A stretch of 64,000 nucleotides of DNA from Circinella minor (taxonomy: Eukaryota; Mucoromycota; Mucoromycetes; Mucorales; Lichtheimiaceae), in assembly GCA_016758965.1 (NCBI GenBank), contig JAEPRB010000047.1, positions 124,001 through 188,000 on the forward strand. Direction: 5' to 3'. Made by a program: the position numbers and the translations under genes. The notes below the pieces were generated by a model, which saw only the letters and a program-made list of their open reading frames with translations, searched no databases and was not told the origin of the DNA. Positions 15,829 through 28,242 of the stretch are shown in pieces. Position 1 is the first letter of the stretch. Each line of letters opens with the position of its first letter.

Positions 15829-18800
15829 TTCAATGTAATTGACCGAATTATTACACGCACCCGCAGCTATTCTTATGGGTATCTCTCTATTTTTCTCTAC
15901 TAACCTCTCTTTAGATAGTATCATTCTCTTTTTTTTTTTTTTTGTATCCCATTGAAAAGATCGGAAAAAAAAAATAATACAGTGGATTTTTTTACACGAT
16001 ATCTAACCAGAACCATTTTTAGTAACAGAAAAAAAACTTCATAATTATTGATGAAACAAAAAAATGGAGCACAAAGATTTTAGCTTGTTTTTTTTTTTAT
16101 TAATACCCTTTTTTGCAATAAAGGTAAAAATGGTTTTTTTTAATCGATGGCTCCTTTGACAGAAATATTTAAAACGGTAATAAAGCCTAATCAGTTAACC
16201 AGTAGTAACACAAACTCGTTGAAGGTTTGTTCCCGATTTACCATTCTACTACGTATTTTAGTTATTTTCCAAACATGGGTCGTTCATCATCAATGTTACT
16301 GCTTAAGTGTTTATTATTCGCATATCTTTTATTTCAGTCCCTTCATCATCTAATAATTGCATTATACCCACTTATAGAATATTATGCAGCCGATATTACA
16401 ATAAGTTAAAATACTATTCTTTTGTGAATAGATATTGTCATTTATAATATCAAAGAAAAACGTGTTTACACAACTATTTACTAAGCCAAGCCAAATAACA
16501 AATGTAAATGAGTAACATAATAATTACAAATTTATAAACATCGTATCACAAATAATTTGTTTACAGAGGCGTCCTTCTATTAATAAAGAGTCAGAGAAAC
16601 TTGTTAGAGATCTCTGAATAAATTGATGGAGTTAAAACTAACAGATTAATAACAAAAGTAGCACCAAATGGACGATGTCAAATGAAGATGATTAAGATAT
16701 AATGTACACATGGGGGGGGAAGAAATCGGCTTATGCACTGTCTAACGAATAATAGGGGGAGGGGCAAAGTAATCCCGAAAGGTAAAGCCGGGAAAAAGAA
16801 AGTAACAGCAAAGCGATCGAATTACAGTATGTTATAAACAAAAGGCATTGTGTGTACCAAAGGTATAAAAAAAAACGACATTAGCCCACTACAAGATATC
16901 AATTAATTGCGTGCACAAAATACTAATGTTGATTAGCTTAATATTTTTTTCTTCTATTCTGGTGGTGAATTAAACGAAATGTATAAATATATCCAAAAGA
17001 CTTTCATGTCATCAAATAGAAAAAAAATTAAGCTTATGCCAAATTAAAAAAAAAAAGCACAAGCTGTGTAATGGCTGTACAACTTAACTCGAGATCAACG
17101 GTTACATCTATTGCGCCACGTCAAAATTAAAGTGAAAATCTTTCTGCAAAGTCAATATCACTTTAGATTAAAAATTCTATCCAATAAAAAAAAAAAATTC
17201 CAAGTAGTTTTTTTTTTTTCTGTTTGTTTTTCAACAGTTTTTTTTACTAGATAACTTAAAAATTCATATTTTTTTTTTGACATTATACTATTATTACCAT
17301 CAATATGTAGACCAAGAATAAAAAAAATAATAATTTCAATTATAATAACCAACTAGTAATATTACAGTTAAAATTAATTGTATCACAACGATCTAACTTT
17401 GTTTTATGCACATGCAAAAATCGAGGTTATATAGCTAGCGGGGTATGCATGGGGCTGGGGTTCTACCATTACACACACGCTCACATAGAACATGAAATCT
17501 TAACTTAACTTTTGAAAGACCTTTTCATTTTACGAAGCCTATGCCAAAAACATCATGTCTTTTTTTTTTTTTTTATATCTATTTTCCCCCTGTTCTTACG
17601 TAACCTCTTTAATTGGATAATTTTATACTATATCCTCAACAACTGCATTTTTTTTCTTCTAATACATAATAAAGCTACTTCATTTACTTGTGTAATAAGG
17701 AGCGGACTGTAGCAAAAAATAATATTTCTGCTGCATACAGAATTTTGTCATTTGAATATAGTTTAATCTTATACATGAATGAAAATTAAACAGAATATAT
17801 ATATATATATATATTTACTGCTTGTTTTTTATATAATAGTATATACTATTAAAAATATCTGAACATCGTTCTATTTTAATTTTATTACGTACGTTTTCTA
17901 AAGAAAAATAAAACCAGATATTTTGTACACCTAAAATGATACATTTAAATGTTGAGCGCGCACTTTGCTGATTTTTATAATAAAAGGAAAAAGACACTAT
18001 TTTAGACTATAGCTTCCCAAAACAGTGGTTAAAGTATATTATAAGGCACGCATCCCAAACAACCGTTCTCAGCTTCGCATGATAATAATTTATCGGATTT
18101 TTAAAAAAAGAAATGTGCTTCGGATCTCACAACAGTAGTAACTGATATCTGAAAGTGATAACAATATAATAATTTTGAGTACATGCAAAATATTTACTTT
18201 CTTATTACTAAATTAGCAAGAGATCTGTTGAATTCTATGAAAGAAAAAAAAATGAGAAAAAGAGAAAGAGGGTAACTTGGTTTAGAGAAGATAAGATCGA
18301 CGTCCAATCCCAATCCATGAAATCATAGAAGTTTAATTATCGAGGAAGCAACTCTGTGTCTATTATTTTCAATTACGTATTGATCCTGCTTCTGTTGTTG
18401 TTTAAGGCATTGTACAGATTACCGAGTTACGAATTGAACTAATTAACTTTATTATTGATATTACTCGTTGTACTTTACATTGACTTTTTTCAATCGGTTT
18501 TATTTATTTATTTTTATCTTTGTTTCTATTATTTTAAGGTATTTTAATAATATCCAGGTTGTGCCTTTTTTTTTTATTGATTTACGTTCAATTTTTACGA
18601 GTTTCACTCCTTCGCTCATTATAGAATTATGACGGTTATATTGAAACCAGTATTTTTTTTAACTTATAAAACAAAAAAGGGAACATCATTAAGATCATTT
18701 ATCAACTTTTTCTTATAACACTTATTCAATTGAGTTCTTCAACCTTCCACATCGCATATATTTTTTTTTTGTTAACAATTCTAGTTTTACCTATTATTCT

Positions 18801-19159
18801 CTATTGATTTATACTACATGAGAATGGATATATGTTTTTGTATGGTTATATTATTAATTAAAATACGTAATTATTCAAATATATTTAGCATATTGCCGAA
18901 AAAAAAAGAAAAGGTAAATATATAGAATACGTAATAATAATTGGTGTTTTTATTAGAAGAAAATTATGATGACAGGAAAATTACAAAATTATCTAATAAT
19001 AAAGGAAATTTCAAACTGGAGGTATTACAATTTCTAAGTAATAATAAATGTCAAATAATAGGTTTCAATCAGTAAAATAAAATACAGCTATATTGGATGA
19101 TTATGATGAGGGAGGGGGGGGGGAATCGAGGTAGGAATCAAAAGAAGAATATATCTGAT
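15829..19159. other. TLP1 upstream region, unit 1 of the tandem duplication
   Basis: No gene is seen in 3.3 kb. Short blocks here recur in the same order upstream of TLP2 and TLP3. Block D (a TTGACAGAA-like start followed by GTAACAC) is at about 16156-16215. Block A (GATCAACGGT ... GTCAAAAT) is at about 17092-17130. Block B (a GGTTATAT-like motif followed by GGGGCTG) is at about 17420-17460. Block E (CACTATTTTAGACT) is near 17994-18007. Outside these blocks the sequence is A/T-rich and unremarkable. Confidence 0.6.
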
Positions 19160-19927
19160 TTAAGGACAGAAGATAACTTCATATTTGTCAGTTTGACAGG
19201 TAAAGGTAGAGGTTTGATCATCATAAGCGTATGAGTAAGCATCAGGACAAGCAGCCTTGACAGCCTTGGAATATTCATTGGGACCACAAGTTTCGGGGGT
19301 GTTGTGAGCACCAGTACAGCAGGTTTCTTCACTATTAAAAGCAGAGCATGCAGACTTACAGCCAGTAAGCTTACCATCAGGACCCTTGACCTTCATAGCA
19401 TCATTAGGACAGTCAGGTACCTTGGCACAAGTTGGAGCACCACACCTTTTTTTTAAAAAAAAAAATTGAGTTAGCAACTCTAGTAAAAAAAACTATTACT
19501 GATAGTAAAAGAGAAACAAAATATATACTTACTTGTATTTATCACCACCTGCACCGTCGCCTCCAATTGGAGCCATCTTAATAGGCAAGTTAAAGCCATC
19601 AACAAAAGATACATCATAAAAATCAATATCAGCATGACCCTTGAAGGTGATTTCAGCTAAAGAAGCGGGAGCAGCGGCACCAGCAATGGCATTACAGGCA
19701 TCACCTTCACAATCAGTACGTGCCCAGAAACGACCTTGCCAATTAGCAGGGACTTCATAGACCTTTTCAGCACCCTTGGGAACAACTTGAATGTTAGCTT
19801 GACTTTCACCATTCTTGATTTGACCAACGTGGGCATCAGCAGCACAATGGTTCTTGACAATAACTTGAGAAGCGGAGGTAAAGCCAACAAGGGCAGCAAG
19901 AGCGATAAACTTGAGAGAAGTGTACAT
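19160..19927 (-). CDS. Thaumatin-like protein 2 (TLP2)
   Basis: Exons 19927-19533 and 19445-19160, with an 87-bp intron, encode 226 residues. The signal peptide ends near TSAS before QVIVKNHC. The 14-cysteine pattern, [13 protein letters not shown] and [13 protein letters not shown] motifs mark a thaumatin-like protein with a presumed secreted, glucan-directed role. It differs from TLP3 by only one residue (Pro50 here, Ala in TLP3), and the two introns are also nearly identical. By contrast the flanking DNA has diverged, with a sharp break just past the stop codon. The intron sits at the same codon as in TLP1. Confidence 0.94.
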
Positions 19928-20004
19928 AATGATAATAATTGATAACGTTTGTATTTTTTGTGAATTGAACGATTGACAGAAAAAAATCTGTTCAAATTCA
20001 TCTC

Positions 20005-20012
20005 TATTTATA
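20005..20012 (-). promoter_or_regulatory. TATA box of TLP2
   Basis: TATAAATA on the minus strand, 78 bases upstream of the ATG. About 23 bases further upstream is GCGCAGCC (20035-20042), which is also present at the equivalent place in TLP3. Confidence 0.7.
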
Positions 20013-20042
20013 TGAAATAAAGCCGGGTAATCACGCGCAGCC

Positions 20043-23000
20043 TTTTTTTAAAGAACCCTTTATGAATACAATGCCATCTAACATCGTTTAATTACAATAT
20101 TATTTCATTTCCCTTTTTTTTTTTTCTTTTGTTTCTATTTTTTCTTGAACGGTAGAAAAAAGGTTGAACACCGCGGACTCTTTTTACACCGCCCAAAACC
20201 ACATTTAGCAATAGGAGGGAGTTTAATAATTGCGTAAAGCAATCAATGACCATAAGGATTCTAGCGTGATCTTTATTAATCTTGAAAAAATTAAAATGTT
20301 TCAAAAAACCAGCTATTCGTCTACTGACAGAAAAACCCAGGGTGTACTCAGTAACACAACAACAAGACATCTTTTTTTCACTTCTTCAGTTTCTTAGTTT
20401 ACCATTTTTGTATTATCCAGGCGCAGTTGCACAGTTGATATTATTTTTAGTGCCGCGCCCTTTATCTAATTAGTTGTATTGAATCTAATAACTATATTAG
20501 TTACTTACAATGTGAAAATGAAGGATACGTAGAATATTACGTGAGCAGAAATTGTCGGCTAACAAATGAAGGGACATATAATAAAAGCGTGCTCACACAA
20601 ATCAAATCAGGTATCAATGTATTTGATCAAGTAAGAAGAAATCTATAAATAGTGTATCAATTCAAGTAATCTACTATACTGTTATCTGCTTATTGAATAC
20701 ATTGAAAAAGTTTGGTACCGTTACCACAGTTACTTGCAGTATTGCAAATTATATTCAGATTACTATAACACCCATTTAGACATGTATGATATATGAGCGT
20801 TCTCCGTAACAGTGTGTGGACATCAATTCATGTATTGTTCAATTACAGAAAACAAAAACAAGGTCAAAACCGAATGCGAAGAAAAATAGTAATAACGAAA
20901 GGGCTGAATTCGTATGACAATAATATTACCAGTATAAAAAAAAAAGTTGTATTAGACGTAAAACGTATTTAGGAACATCATTCGAAAATTTATTTTTAAT
21001 GAGCATAGAAAGTTGTACTACTATTTCCGAACTTGTTATAAATGTTCAACTTTGCATATTTTTATTGAGCACAAATTTTTATATATTTCATACGTAGTTA
21101 CCAAATATATATATAAAAAAAATGACATGTATCAGTGAAGCACTTGTACAACAGCACTAAAGATCAACGGTGACACACATTTGTCAGGTCAAAATAGGAA
21201 ATTAAAAAAATCTTCTAACCGTTTTGTATGAAATTATATTATTACCATATATCGACTAAACAAAAGGTCAAATCTATTGCAGTGAAACCTCATGGAAGAA
21301 ACGGGGTTATATACGAGGCTGAGCACTGACTTTTTGAAAAGCTGATAATTTCACACTGTATCCGTTTACGCAATATGAAGCCATATTACCAGTTTTAATA
21401 ACATAATAAACTTTTACTTTTTGTGAGACTTTTTTTTTTTGCACGATTAAACTAATTCTCGTCATTTATTCACCTAACCAAATTTTAAACATACTCCCAG
21501 CTCTTTTCCTACTTTTCCATGAGAGCTATATTAAATTTGATGATATAGTGGTAAATAGTTTGAAGACAGTGATACATTAAGAATTAGAAAGGAGTATAAT
21601 CATTATCGGATTATCTACGTAGAAAGAATATCATTATTATATCGCGGGTATCAATTATAAAGTTTACTTATTTATTTACTTGAGAGAAGGAGATTATTAT
21701 ATATTTTTATAATATACATAAATTAGATATACTGGTATTATTAAACCAGACACATATTTTTTGCTTCCCTTTTTTTTTCTTTATAAAAAAAAGGCACTAT
21801 TTTAGACTGTAAGGCCCAAAGTAATGGTTCAACTATTGAGTATGAGTACCATCCCATCTGATCGAGAAATATTTTACAGGGGTCCAAATTCTACACAATA
21901 ATGATTGTATATAATATAATTGGGTTCCACTGTATGTCTCATCGCTATTATAAACGGTTACCATAGCACGCAGCATAATAACGGGATTTCTTTTCTGTTT
22001 ATTGAGTTAGGTGGTCAAGCTATCATTTCTTTATACGTATATTATCAAACGTTTTTCTATGTTGTAGTTTGACTTTTACAGTACGTAACATCATCATTGT
22101 ACTGATATTATATATTTACATGATATATAATCTTAAATTCACTTCAAAAGTTCCTCTTGTAATGAGGTAGTGGTTCTCATTTAGATTGTAAAAATAAGAA
22201 TAGCTTTTTTCCTGTGTTTTTTTTTCTTTTTTACTTTATTTTCTATAGTTGGTATGTACTTTCCATACATAGATAAAAAAAAATTAAAATACCAAGATGC
22301 ATTTGTAAGTAAAACTGATATATCAAATGCTATATAAAATTTTCACGAGGGAGAGTATGTAAGTAGATTCTAAATATAAAAAGAAAAATCAAAAAGGAAA
22401 GGGACAGATAATGGTAATTTCGTATAAGATTGGAAAAAGCCAACGTGCAATGGATTTCAAGTTCAATATACACACACACATTGATAGAATTCGTTCAGCT
22501 ATTATAGTCACTTTTTCAAGGGTGCACATTACTGTTATTATTATCAGGAAAGAATCTTTATAATATTTGGTTGTACGACAGAGAACCAGGTCGACTTGGA
22601 ATCTGTATTAATCGAAATCACTTCTATATTACCTTTTCGTCTAGTTTTAAAAAAATACATACATACAAGCTCTATTAAGCTCATACGTACGCTTACCCAA
22701 ACATACTCTCTTTTCGCATATTCGAAATACATTTTTGTAATAATCGCAAAAAACTAATAGCTAATTATAGTGTTAGATGTTTTTATTATTTTATAAAGTT
22801 ATATCAATTGTTGTTTGATTATAAATGAATAAAATATCTTTATAGTTTTTAATTTCCACTATTATTATTACTTAGTATGACAATTATTATTGACAGAAGC
22901 GCAACATGTACGTAATGGTAATAGATAATAGTTATAAATTTAACGTTATGAAAAAGTAATAGAAATTTAGTTAATAAGGTCTAACACAATTGATAGCTAG

Positions 23001-23196
23001 GAAATGAAATTAATTGTATTTTTCTTAAAATAATAATAATAACATTCAATCACCCATTCTCTCCAATAAAACGTGTAATAATTTTTCAAGTTTAAATATT
23101 GGTATCAACAATACATTTATTAAATAAAATAAAATACGTTTAAGAATTTGTTATGCTAATGATAAAATTGAGATAAAATGAAATGAATAAATGTGT
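20043..23196. other. TLP2 upstream region, unit 2 of the tandem duplication
   Basis: No gene is supported in 3.1 kb. The same ordered blocks as upstream of TLP1 are visible: block D near 20325-20360, block A near 21162-21195, block B near 21298-21325 and block E near 21791-21804. A possible pogo-like element (21280-21932) overlaps blocks B to E. The 3' flank of TLP3 starts near 23097. Confidence 0.6.
21280..21932. mobile_element. Possible degraded pogo/Tc1-mariner-like MITE
   Basis: The left end CAGTGAAACCT (21280-21290) and right end GGGTTCCACTG (21922-21932) are inverted repeats matching at 9 of 11 positions. CAGTG...AACC ends are typical of pogo-type elements. The 653-bp interior has no open frame. 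A TA follows the right end, but the left flank is not TA, so the target duplication is not intact. The call is tentative. Confidence 0.35.
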
Positions 23197-23962
23197 TTAA
23201 GGGCAGAAGATAACTTCGTATTTGTCAGTTTGACAGGTAAAGGTAGAGGTTTGATCATCATAAGCGTATGAGTAAGCATCAGGACAAGCAGCCTTGACAG
23301 CCTTGGAATATTCGTTGGGACCACAAGTTTCGGGGGTGTTGTGAGCACCAGTACAGCAGGTTTCTTCACTATTGAAAGCAGAGCATGCAGACTTACAGCC
23401 AGTAAGCTTACCATCAGGACCCTTGACCTTCATAGCATCATTAGGACAGTCAGGTACCTTGGCACAAGTTGGAGCACCACACCTTTTTTTTAAAAAAAAA
23501 TTGAGTTAGCAACTCTAGTAAAAAAAACTATTATTGATAATAAAAGAGAAACAAAATATATACTTACTTGTATTTATCACCACCTGCACCGTCGCCTCCA
23601 ATTGGAGCCATCTTAATAGGCAAGTTAAAGCCATCAACAAAAGATACATCATAAAAATCAATATCAGCATGACCCTTGAAGGTGATTTCAGCTAAAGAAG
23701 CGGGAGCAGCGGCACCAGCAATGGCATTACAGGCATCACCTTCACAATCAGTACGTGCCCAGAAACGACCTTGCCAATTAGCAGGGACTTCATAGACCTT
23801 TTCAGCACCCTTGGCAACAACTTGAATGTTAGCTTGACTTTCACCATTCTTGATTTGACCAACGTGGGCATCAGCAGCACAATGGTTCTTGACAATAACT
23901 TGAGAGGCGGAGGTAAAGCCAACAAGGGCAGCAAGAGCGATAAACTTGAGAGAAGTGTACAT
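23197..23962 (-). CDS. Thaumatin-like protein 3 (TLP3)
   Basis: Exons 23962-23568 and 23482-23197, with an 85-bp intron, encode 226 residues. It is the near-identical partner of TLP2, with one amino-acid change at residue 50 and about five nucleotide changes over the coding sequence by eye. It has the same signal peptide, 14 cysteines and thaumatin motifs. Because coding and intron sequence are alike while the 5' leader is clearly more diverged and the 3' flank unrelated, the pair looks homogenised by recent gene conversion rather than simply young. The expected role is the same as TLP2. Confidence 0.94.
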
Positions 23963-24036
23963 GATGATAGTATTTAATAGCGTTTGTACTTTTTACAAAT
24001 TGATTGATTAAAAAAAAAACTATTCAATTTCGTTTC

Positions 24037-24044
24037 TATTTATA
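24037..24044 (-). promoter_or_regulatory. TATA box of TLP3
   Basis: TATAAATA on the minus strand, 75 bases upstream of the ATG. GCGCAGCC at 24066-24073 lies just upstream, as in TLP2. Confidence 0.7.
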
Positions 24045-24073
24045 CTAGATGAGATCGAAAGAATTGCGCAGCC

Positions 24074-27000
24074 CGTTTTTACAGCTTTTCTCAAAACAAC
24101 CTCTTGAGGCATTTGCCATATTTTTTTTTTTTTTTTTTTTGTACTTCATTGCGCGCAGCGGAAAGTAAATAAAAAGCGCGGTTATTTTTGACATTTGGAA
24201 AAAGGATATTCAATAGGTAAGTGGGCAAAATACTTAAATGAACATAAAAGTTTTAGTGTACTTTTTATTGATATCCTTTTAAAGCAAATTATAAAGCAAA
24301 ACGGAGCTAAACAACATTTCCATTGACAGAATAACCGAGAATGGTTAAGTCCATTATTATTTATTACCACGGTAACACGGATCAATTTGTGTATACTCAA
24401 ATCTACTAATTTTACCATTCCGGTATCTCTCAGGTACACTTGCTTCTGGACCGAGCTCTTTGTACAAATATTAATTTCCCCCGTTTATCCACTAAATGTA
24501 CATTACTATTATCTATTATCAAATACGCATTTTGGTAAAAGTACGTTAGACGAATATGCCATTATTATCAACAAGCAATAAAAAAGAGACTGTCAGTAAT
24601 AAAGACCTGTTTAAGCAGAAAGCAATATATAAACGAGCAATAAAATTAGTGTTAAACACAAGATAACTTCAAAAGTATTGTCTTACGATCATTCTGTCTA
24701 AAGCTTAACTCTATGTTGATGAAGGTAAATAAAAAGCGAAAAAAAACAGAAACTTGCACAAATTGTTGAATTTTGGCGTTACACGGGTTAATAATGTAGC
24801 ACCCCCCTCCCCCGAAGAACTGAATGAAAAACGATTTTTTAATTTGATTGTAATGGACACGTGTAAACGAACTGTATGGCTGTCGAAAACGAATGGGAAC
24901 AAAATAAGTCCGAATGTGAATTAAGAAAAACGCATTATAAAGCTCATATATTATTACCATATTGTGGCAAAAACAAGTTGTACCCAGGAAAAAGTACCTT
25001 CTGTCATTATCATGGTACTCAATTTACTACAAGTTCATCTCAACCAGTACCAGAGATTACCAGTTACGACATTGCGCCATGAGAAAATAATGTATTAAAA
25101 ATCTTTGTTTTGTATAACATTTTTCTGTACACATGTAATAACAAATTATCACAAAAAGATCGTCAATATCCAATTGCGCTCTTACATTATTTTTCATCAA
25201 ACTAATAAAAATTGACTTTTTTATCATATATATTACTACTATTTAATTATAAAAAAAAGAAATCCAAAAAACAGATCGCTTCGATAAAATTGTATCACTC
25301 GAAATTAGCAAATCCATATAGTGCAACCTTGCTTTACATGTGGATCTCCATCCTTTTTTCTGTTAGTGCAGAAAGCGGGGTTATGTGCGGGGCTGTGCAC
25401 GGGGCTTTGCAAGTAGTGTAATTGTACTAATACGCGTTATAATGCAAACTTGCGATCGACAATTCGCGAAAATGGGAGCAAGTCCGGACAAAAAAGAAAA
25501 GACGATTGTGAAAATCGAAAACTCGCCATTGTAAAACAGCTCATTAATTTTCTGTGAAAAATATCCAATCACCTATAATTGATGTAGTACTTACTGCATC
25601 ATCTATCGTAATTGTCTTGCAAATTAATACAAGTTATTCATTCTATATAGTAAAAAGAATGATGAAGCTTCGATGTATCTCATGATGTATCTATATGTAC
25701 CTGGATTTCGTCCGTGCGGTTGCGGTCGCTACATAATTAGGATTTAGCATTTAGTGTAGAAAGGGTTTGAGGACGATTCAAAAGTGTGGTTTAGTTGATT
25801 TCAGAGAATTAAACTATACTATTATTATATCGGACATAGTAACAGCTAAAACTTGCTATGCTTATTGCATATTTCGGCTAATAATAGCTGTTGCAACAAG
25901 AAAAGAGAACGCGTTGTGAATTTTTCTTTGCATTGGTGCACTTGTGTGTATGATATATAAAACGTAATCATATTATTATTTTTATCTTATCATCCACGAT
26001 CTATCATATAATAAACATCATTCAACTTTGATTTTAGAAAATAATATATAATTAAATCTACGAAATGAATGTACATCTTTGAAAGTGTGGGAGTGAGGTT
26101 GAGACGTAGCCTCATTTTGGGGGATTAAAGTAGAAAACATCAAATTTTTGCAATGCGAATTATTTAGATAGCGCGGAGCAAAGCGAAAGGGCCCATCCAT
26201 ACGCGCGAAACAATAAAGAGGTGCTAACGGGTTTTTAGTATTACTATATTTTAGTCATCGATTGCAACAGTATACTGTGAGACATGAACTTTATCGTTAT
26301 ATCGAATTAACTTTATATAGAGTTAAGACTCGTTCGAAGTTTATCAGATAAATGCTAGTCGCATTATATAACACTCCAGAAATAGTTTTTGAAGTTTAAG
26401 CCTACTATAGTCATTATCATTCAGTCTTGTTCAGAAAGAACGCATAATAAAAAATTAGCTCATCTATGCAAACCAAGATAATGTTAATTAACAACCTTTC
26501 TGTTTTTTGGAAATTAGACCTTTGCATTTTTTCCAAAGAGATAACTTAATGGTTTCTAATTTTTGGAAGAGCAAAATGTGATACAGTGCTCAGTGATTAG
26601 CAAATTATTGACAGTTTTTTATTATTATTTTAAAGTATGTATAAATACAATTCATGTTACGCGAAAATAAAATGGGAAACACTCAGCATTCAGATAAAAC
26701 TTTCTAAAACGGACTGTGAGGAGTAGCATTTAACCAAGATGGAATATATTAATAATGTTGTTCCACAATGAGTACAAATATAGTGCAGTATTTTAAAGTA
26801 TATGATAACTTACGATTAGTACTCCTATGTTCTAATTACGAATCTATTATTATTTTACCAAATATTACCTTAAACATATTGGTCATCCTCAATAACTGCC
26901 ACTACCGTTAACACCTTATTATATACGAGGCGAAGTAAAAACGCGGAAATTATATTTCATTCAGGTACCTCCAGTGATGAGAATTTAAAAATAACAAGTG

Positions 27001-27096
27001 TTCACCATAACACAAAACGATCAAGAAATTATGCGTATGGCCAATAAACTAAAGTAGCGCTTCTGCAAAAAAAAAGAAAAAAAAAAAAAAAAAACA
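24074..27096. other. TLP3 upstream region, unit 3 of the tandem duplication
   Basis: No gene is supported in 3 kb. Blocks equivalent to those in units 1 and 2 are seen: D near 24322-24380, A near 25052-25105 and B near 25371-25410. The right part (about 25700-27050) shows less resemblance to the other units. A purine-rich A tract lies just before the GH17 promoter. Confidence 0.55.
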
Positions 27097-27103
27097 TATA
27101 AAA
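27097..27103 (+). promoter_or_regulatory. TATA box of the GH17 gene
   Basis: TATAAAA lies 98 bases upstream of the GH17 start, directly after a long A/G tract (27068-27094) that may act as a nucleosome-excluding element. Confidence 0.55.
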
Positions 27104-27200
27104 ACGAAAAGAAATTTTCTTTCATTTTTTTTTATTCATCTTTAACCTTATCTACCTTTTCTTTACAGAACACTCATTACAGTCGTTTCCATATAAAATA

Positions 27201-28079
27201 ATGAGACTCTCACTTACTATCCTTGCAACCCTCCTTATTTCTGGTTTGGCCCAAGGCATGCCTGTCGAAAAGCGTGCCCCTGGTAGCCTCTGGGGTATCA
27301 CATATACTGCCAAGGGGTCCGATGGTAGCTGTCATAATGCCCAACAAGTCGCCGAAGCCATCAAGCGTTTCAAATCCAATGGTATCAAGAATGTTCGTAC
27401 TTATTCTCAAGAATGTAACCAACTCCCTAACATCTTAAAGGCTATTGGTGACAATGGTGGTGATATGAAAGTCTTGGCTGCCGTCTGGACCGGCAGTGGT
27501 GATGAACAGTATCAAAACGAACTTAATCAACTCGAAAAGAACTTGAAGGGTGCCAACAAGGATTTCATTTTGGGTATTGCCATTGGTAATGAAGCTGTTC
27601 AAAACGGTGTTTATTCTGCTGATCAAGCTGCTGGTAAAATTCATGATGTCCGTGGACGAATTGGTGGTGGCTACAAATTTGGTACCGTCGATACACCTCC
27701 AGCTTTTACCCCCGCTATGGTTGATGCCTCTGACATTGTTTGGGTTAACATCCATCCCTACTTTGGTGGCGTTACTTCTGATCAAGCTTTCGGAAACTTG
27801 AATGATCAACTCGGTGCTTTCCGTGACCAAAAGGCAAAGGGCAAGCGTGTCATCGTTGGTGAAGTTGGTTGGCCCACTGCTGGTGATGCTATCGGTAATG
27901 CCCAACCTAATGTTGGAGGTATGGCTACTCTTGTCAAGGCCTTGAAGGGTAGTGATCTCGAATATTACTACTTTGAATCCCATGATAGCAAGTGGAAGGC
28001 TGGTCAAAATGCAATTGAGCTTAACTTTGGTATTGCTGATCAAACCGGAAAATCCAAGGTCCCCGACTTATACAAGTAA
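27201..28079 (+). CDS. Secreted GH17 beta-1,3-glucanase (Bgl2-like)
   Basis: A single-exon gene of 292 residues. A signal peptide (about residues 1-19) is followed by a Lys-Arg site (VEKR) suited to Kex2 processing. The TIM-barrel domain starts at WGITYTAKGSDGSCH. The acid/base Glu131 sits in IAIGNEAV and the nucleophile Glu221 in VGEVGWPT, both diagnostic of GH17. The expected activity is hydrolysis or transfer on beta-1,3-glucan at the cell wall. Codon use is rich in C-ending codons compared with the AT-rich surroundings, as expected for a highly expressed secreted protein. The gene has no intron, unlike most neighbours. It lies inside the TLP array on the opposite strand, a meaningful setting because TLPs commonly target beta-1,3-glucan. 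Confidence 0.95.
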   Translation: MRLSLTILATLLISGLAQGMPVEKRAPGSLWGITYTAKGSDGSCHNAQQVAEAIKRFKSNGIKNVRTYSQECNQLPNILKAIGDNGGDMKVLAAVWTGSGDEQYQNELNQLEKNLKGANKDFILGIAIGNEAVQNGVYSADQAAGKIHDVRGRIGGGYKFGTVDTPPAFTPAMVDASDIVWVNIHPYFGGVTSDQAFGNLNDQLGAFRDQKAKGKRVIVGEVGWPTAGDAIGNAQPNVGGMATLVKALKGSDLEYYYFESHDSKWKAGQNAIELNFGIADQTGKSKVPDLYK

Positions 28080-28242
28080 AAATACCATATATAATACATA
28101 TAATAAATTATTCCCCCAAGTAGATAATTTTTTTTCTGCATATCTTTTTATGTTCAAATAATAAATACATCAAATTCATTATTATCATCTGTCAAATGTT
28201 TATTTACCAATATTTTTCCCCCAAACAATTAGTTATTGCTAT

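Noticed and set aside
27435..28043. 202-codon open frame antisense to the GH17 gene
   Set aside because: It is a shadow produced by the strong codon bias of the GH17 gene; the sense frame has a signal peptide and catalytic motifs.
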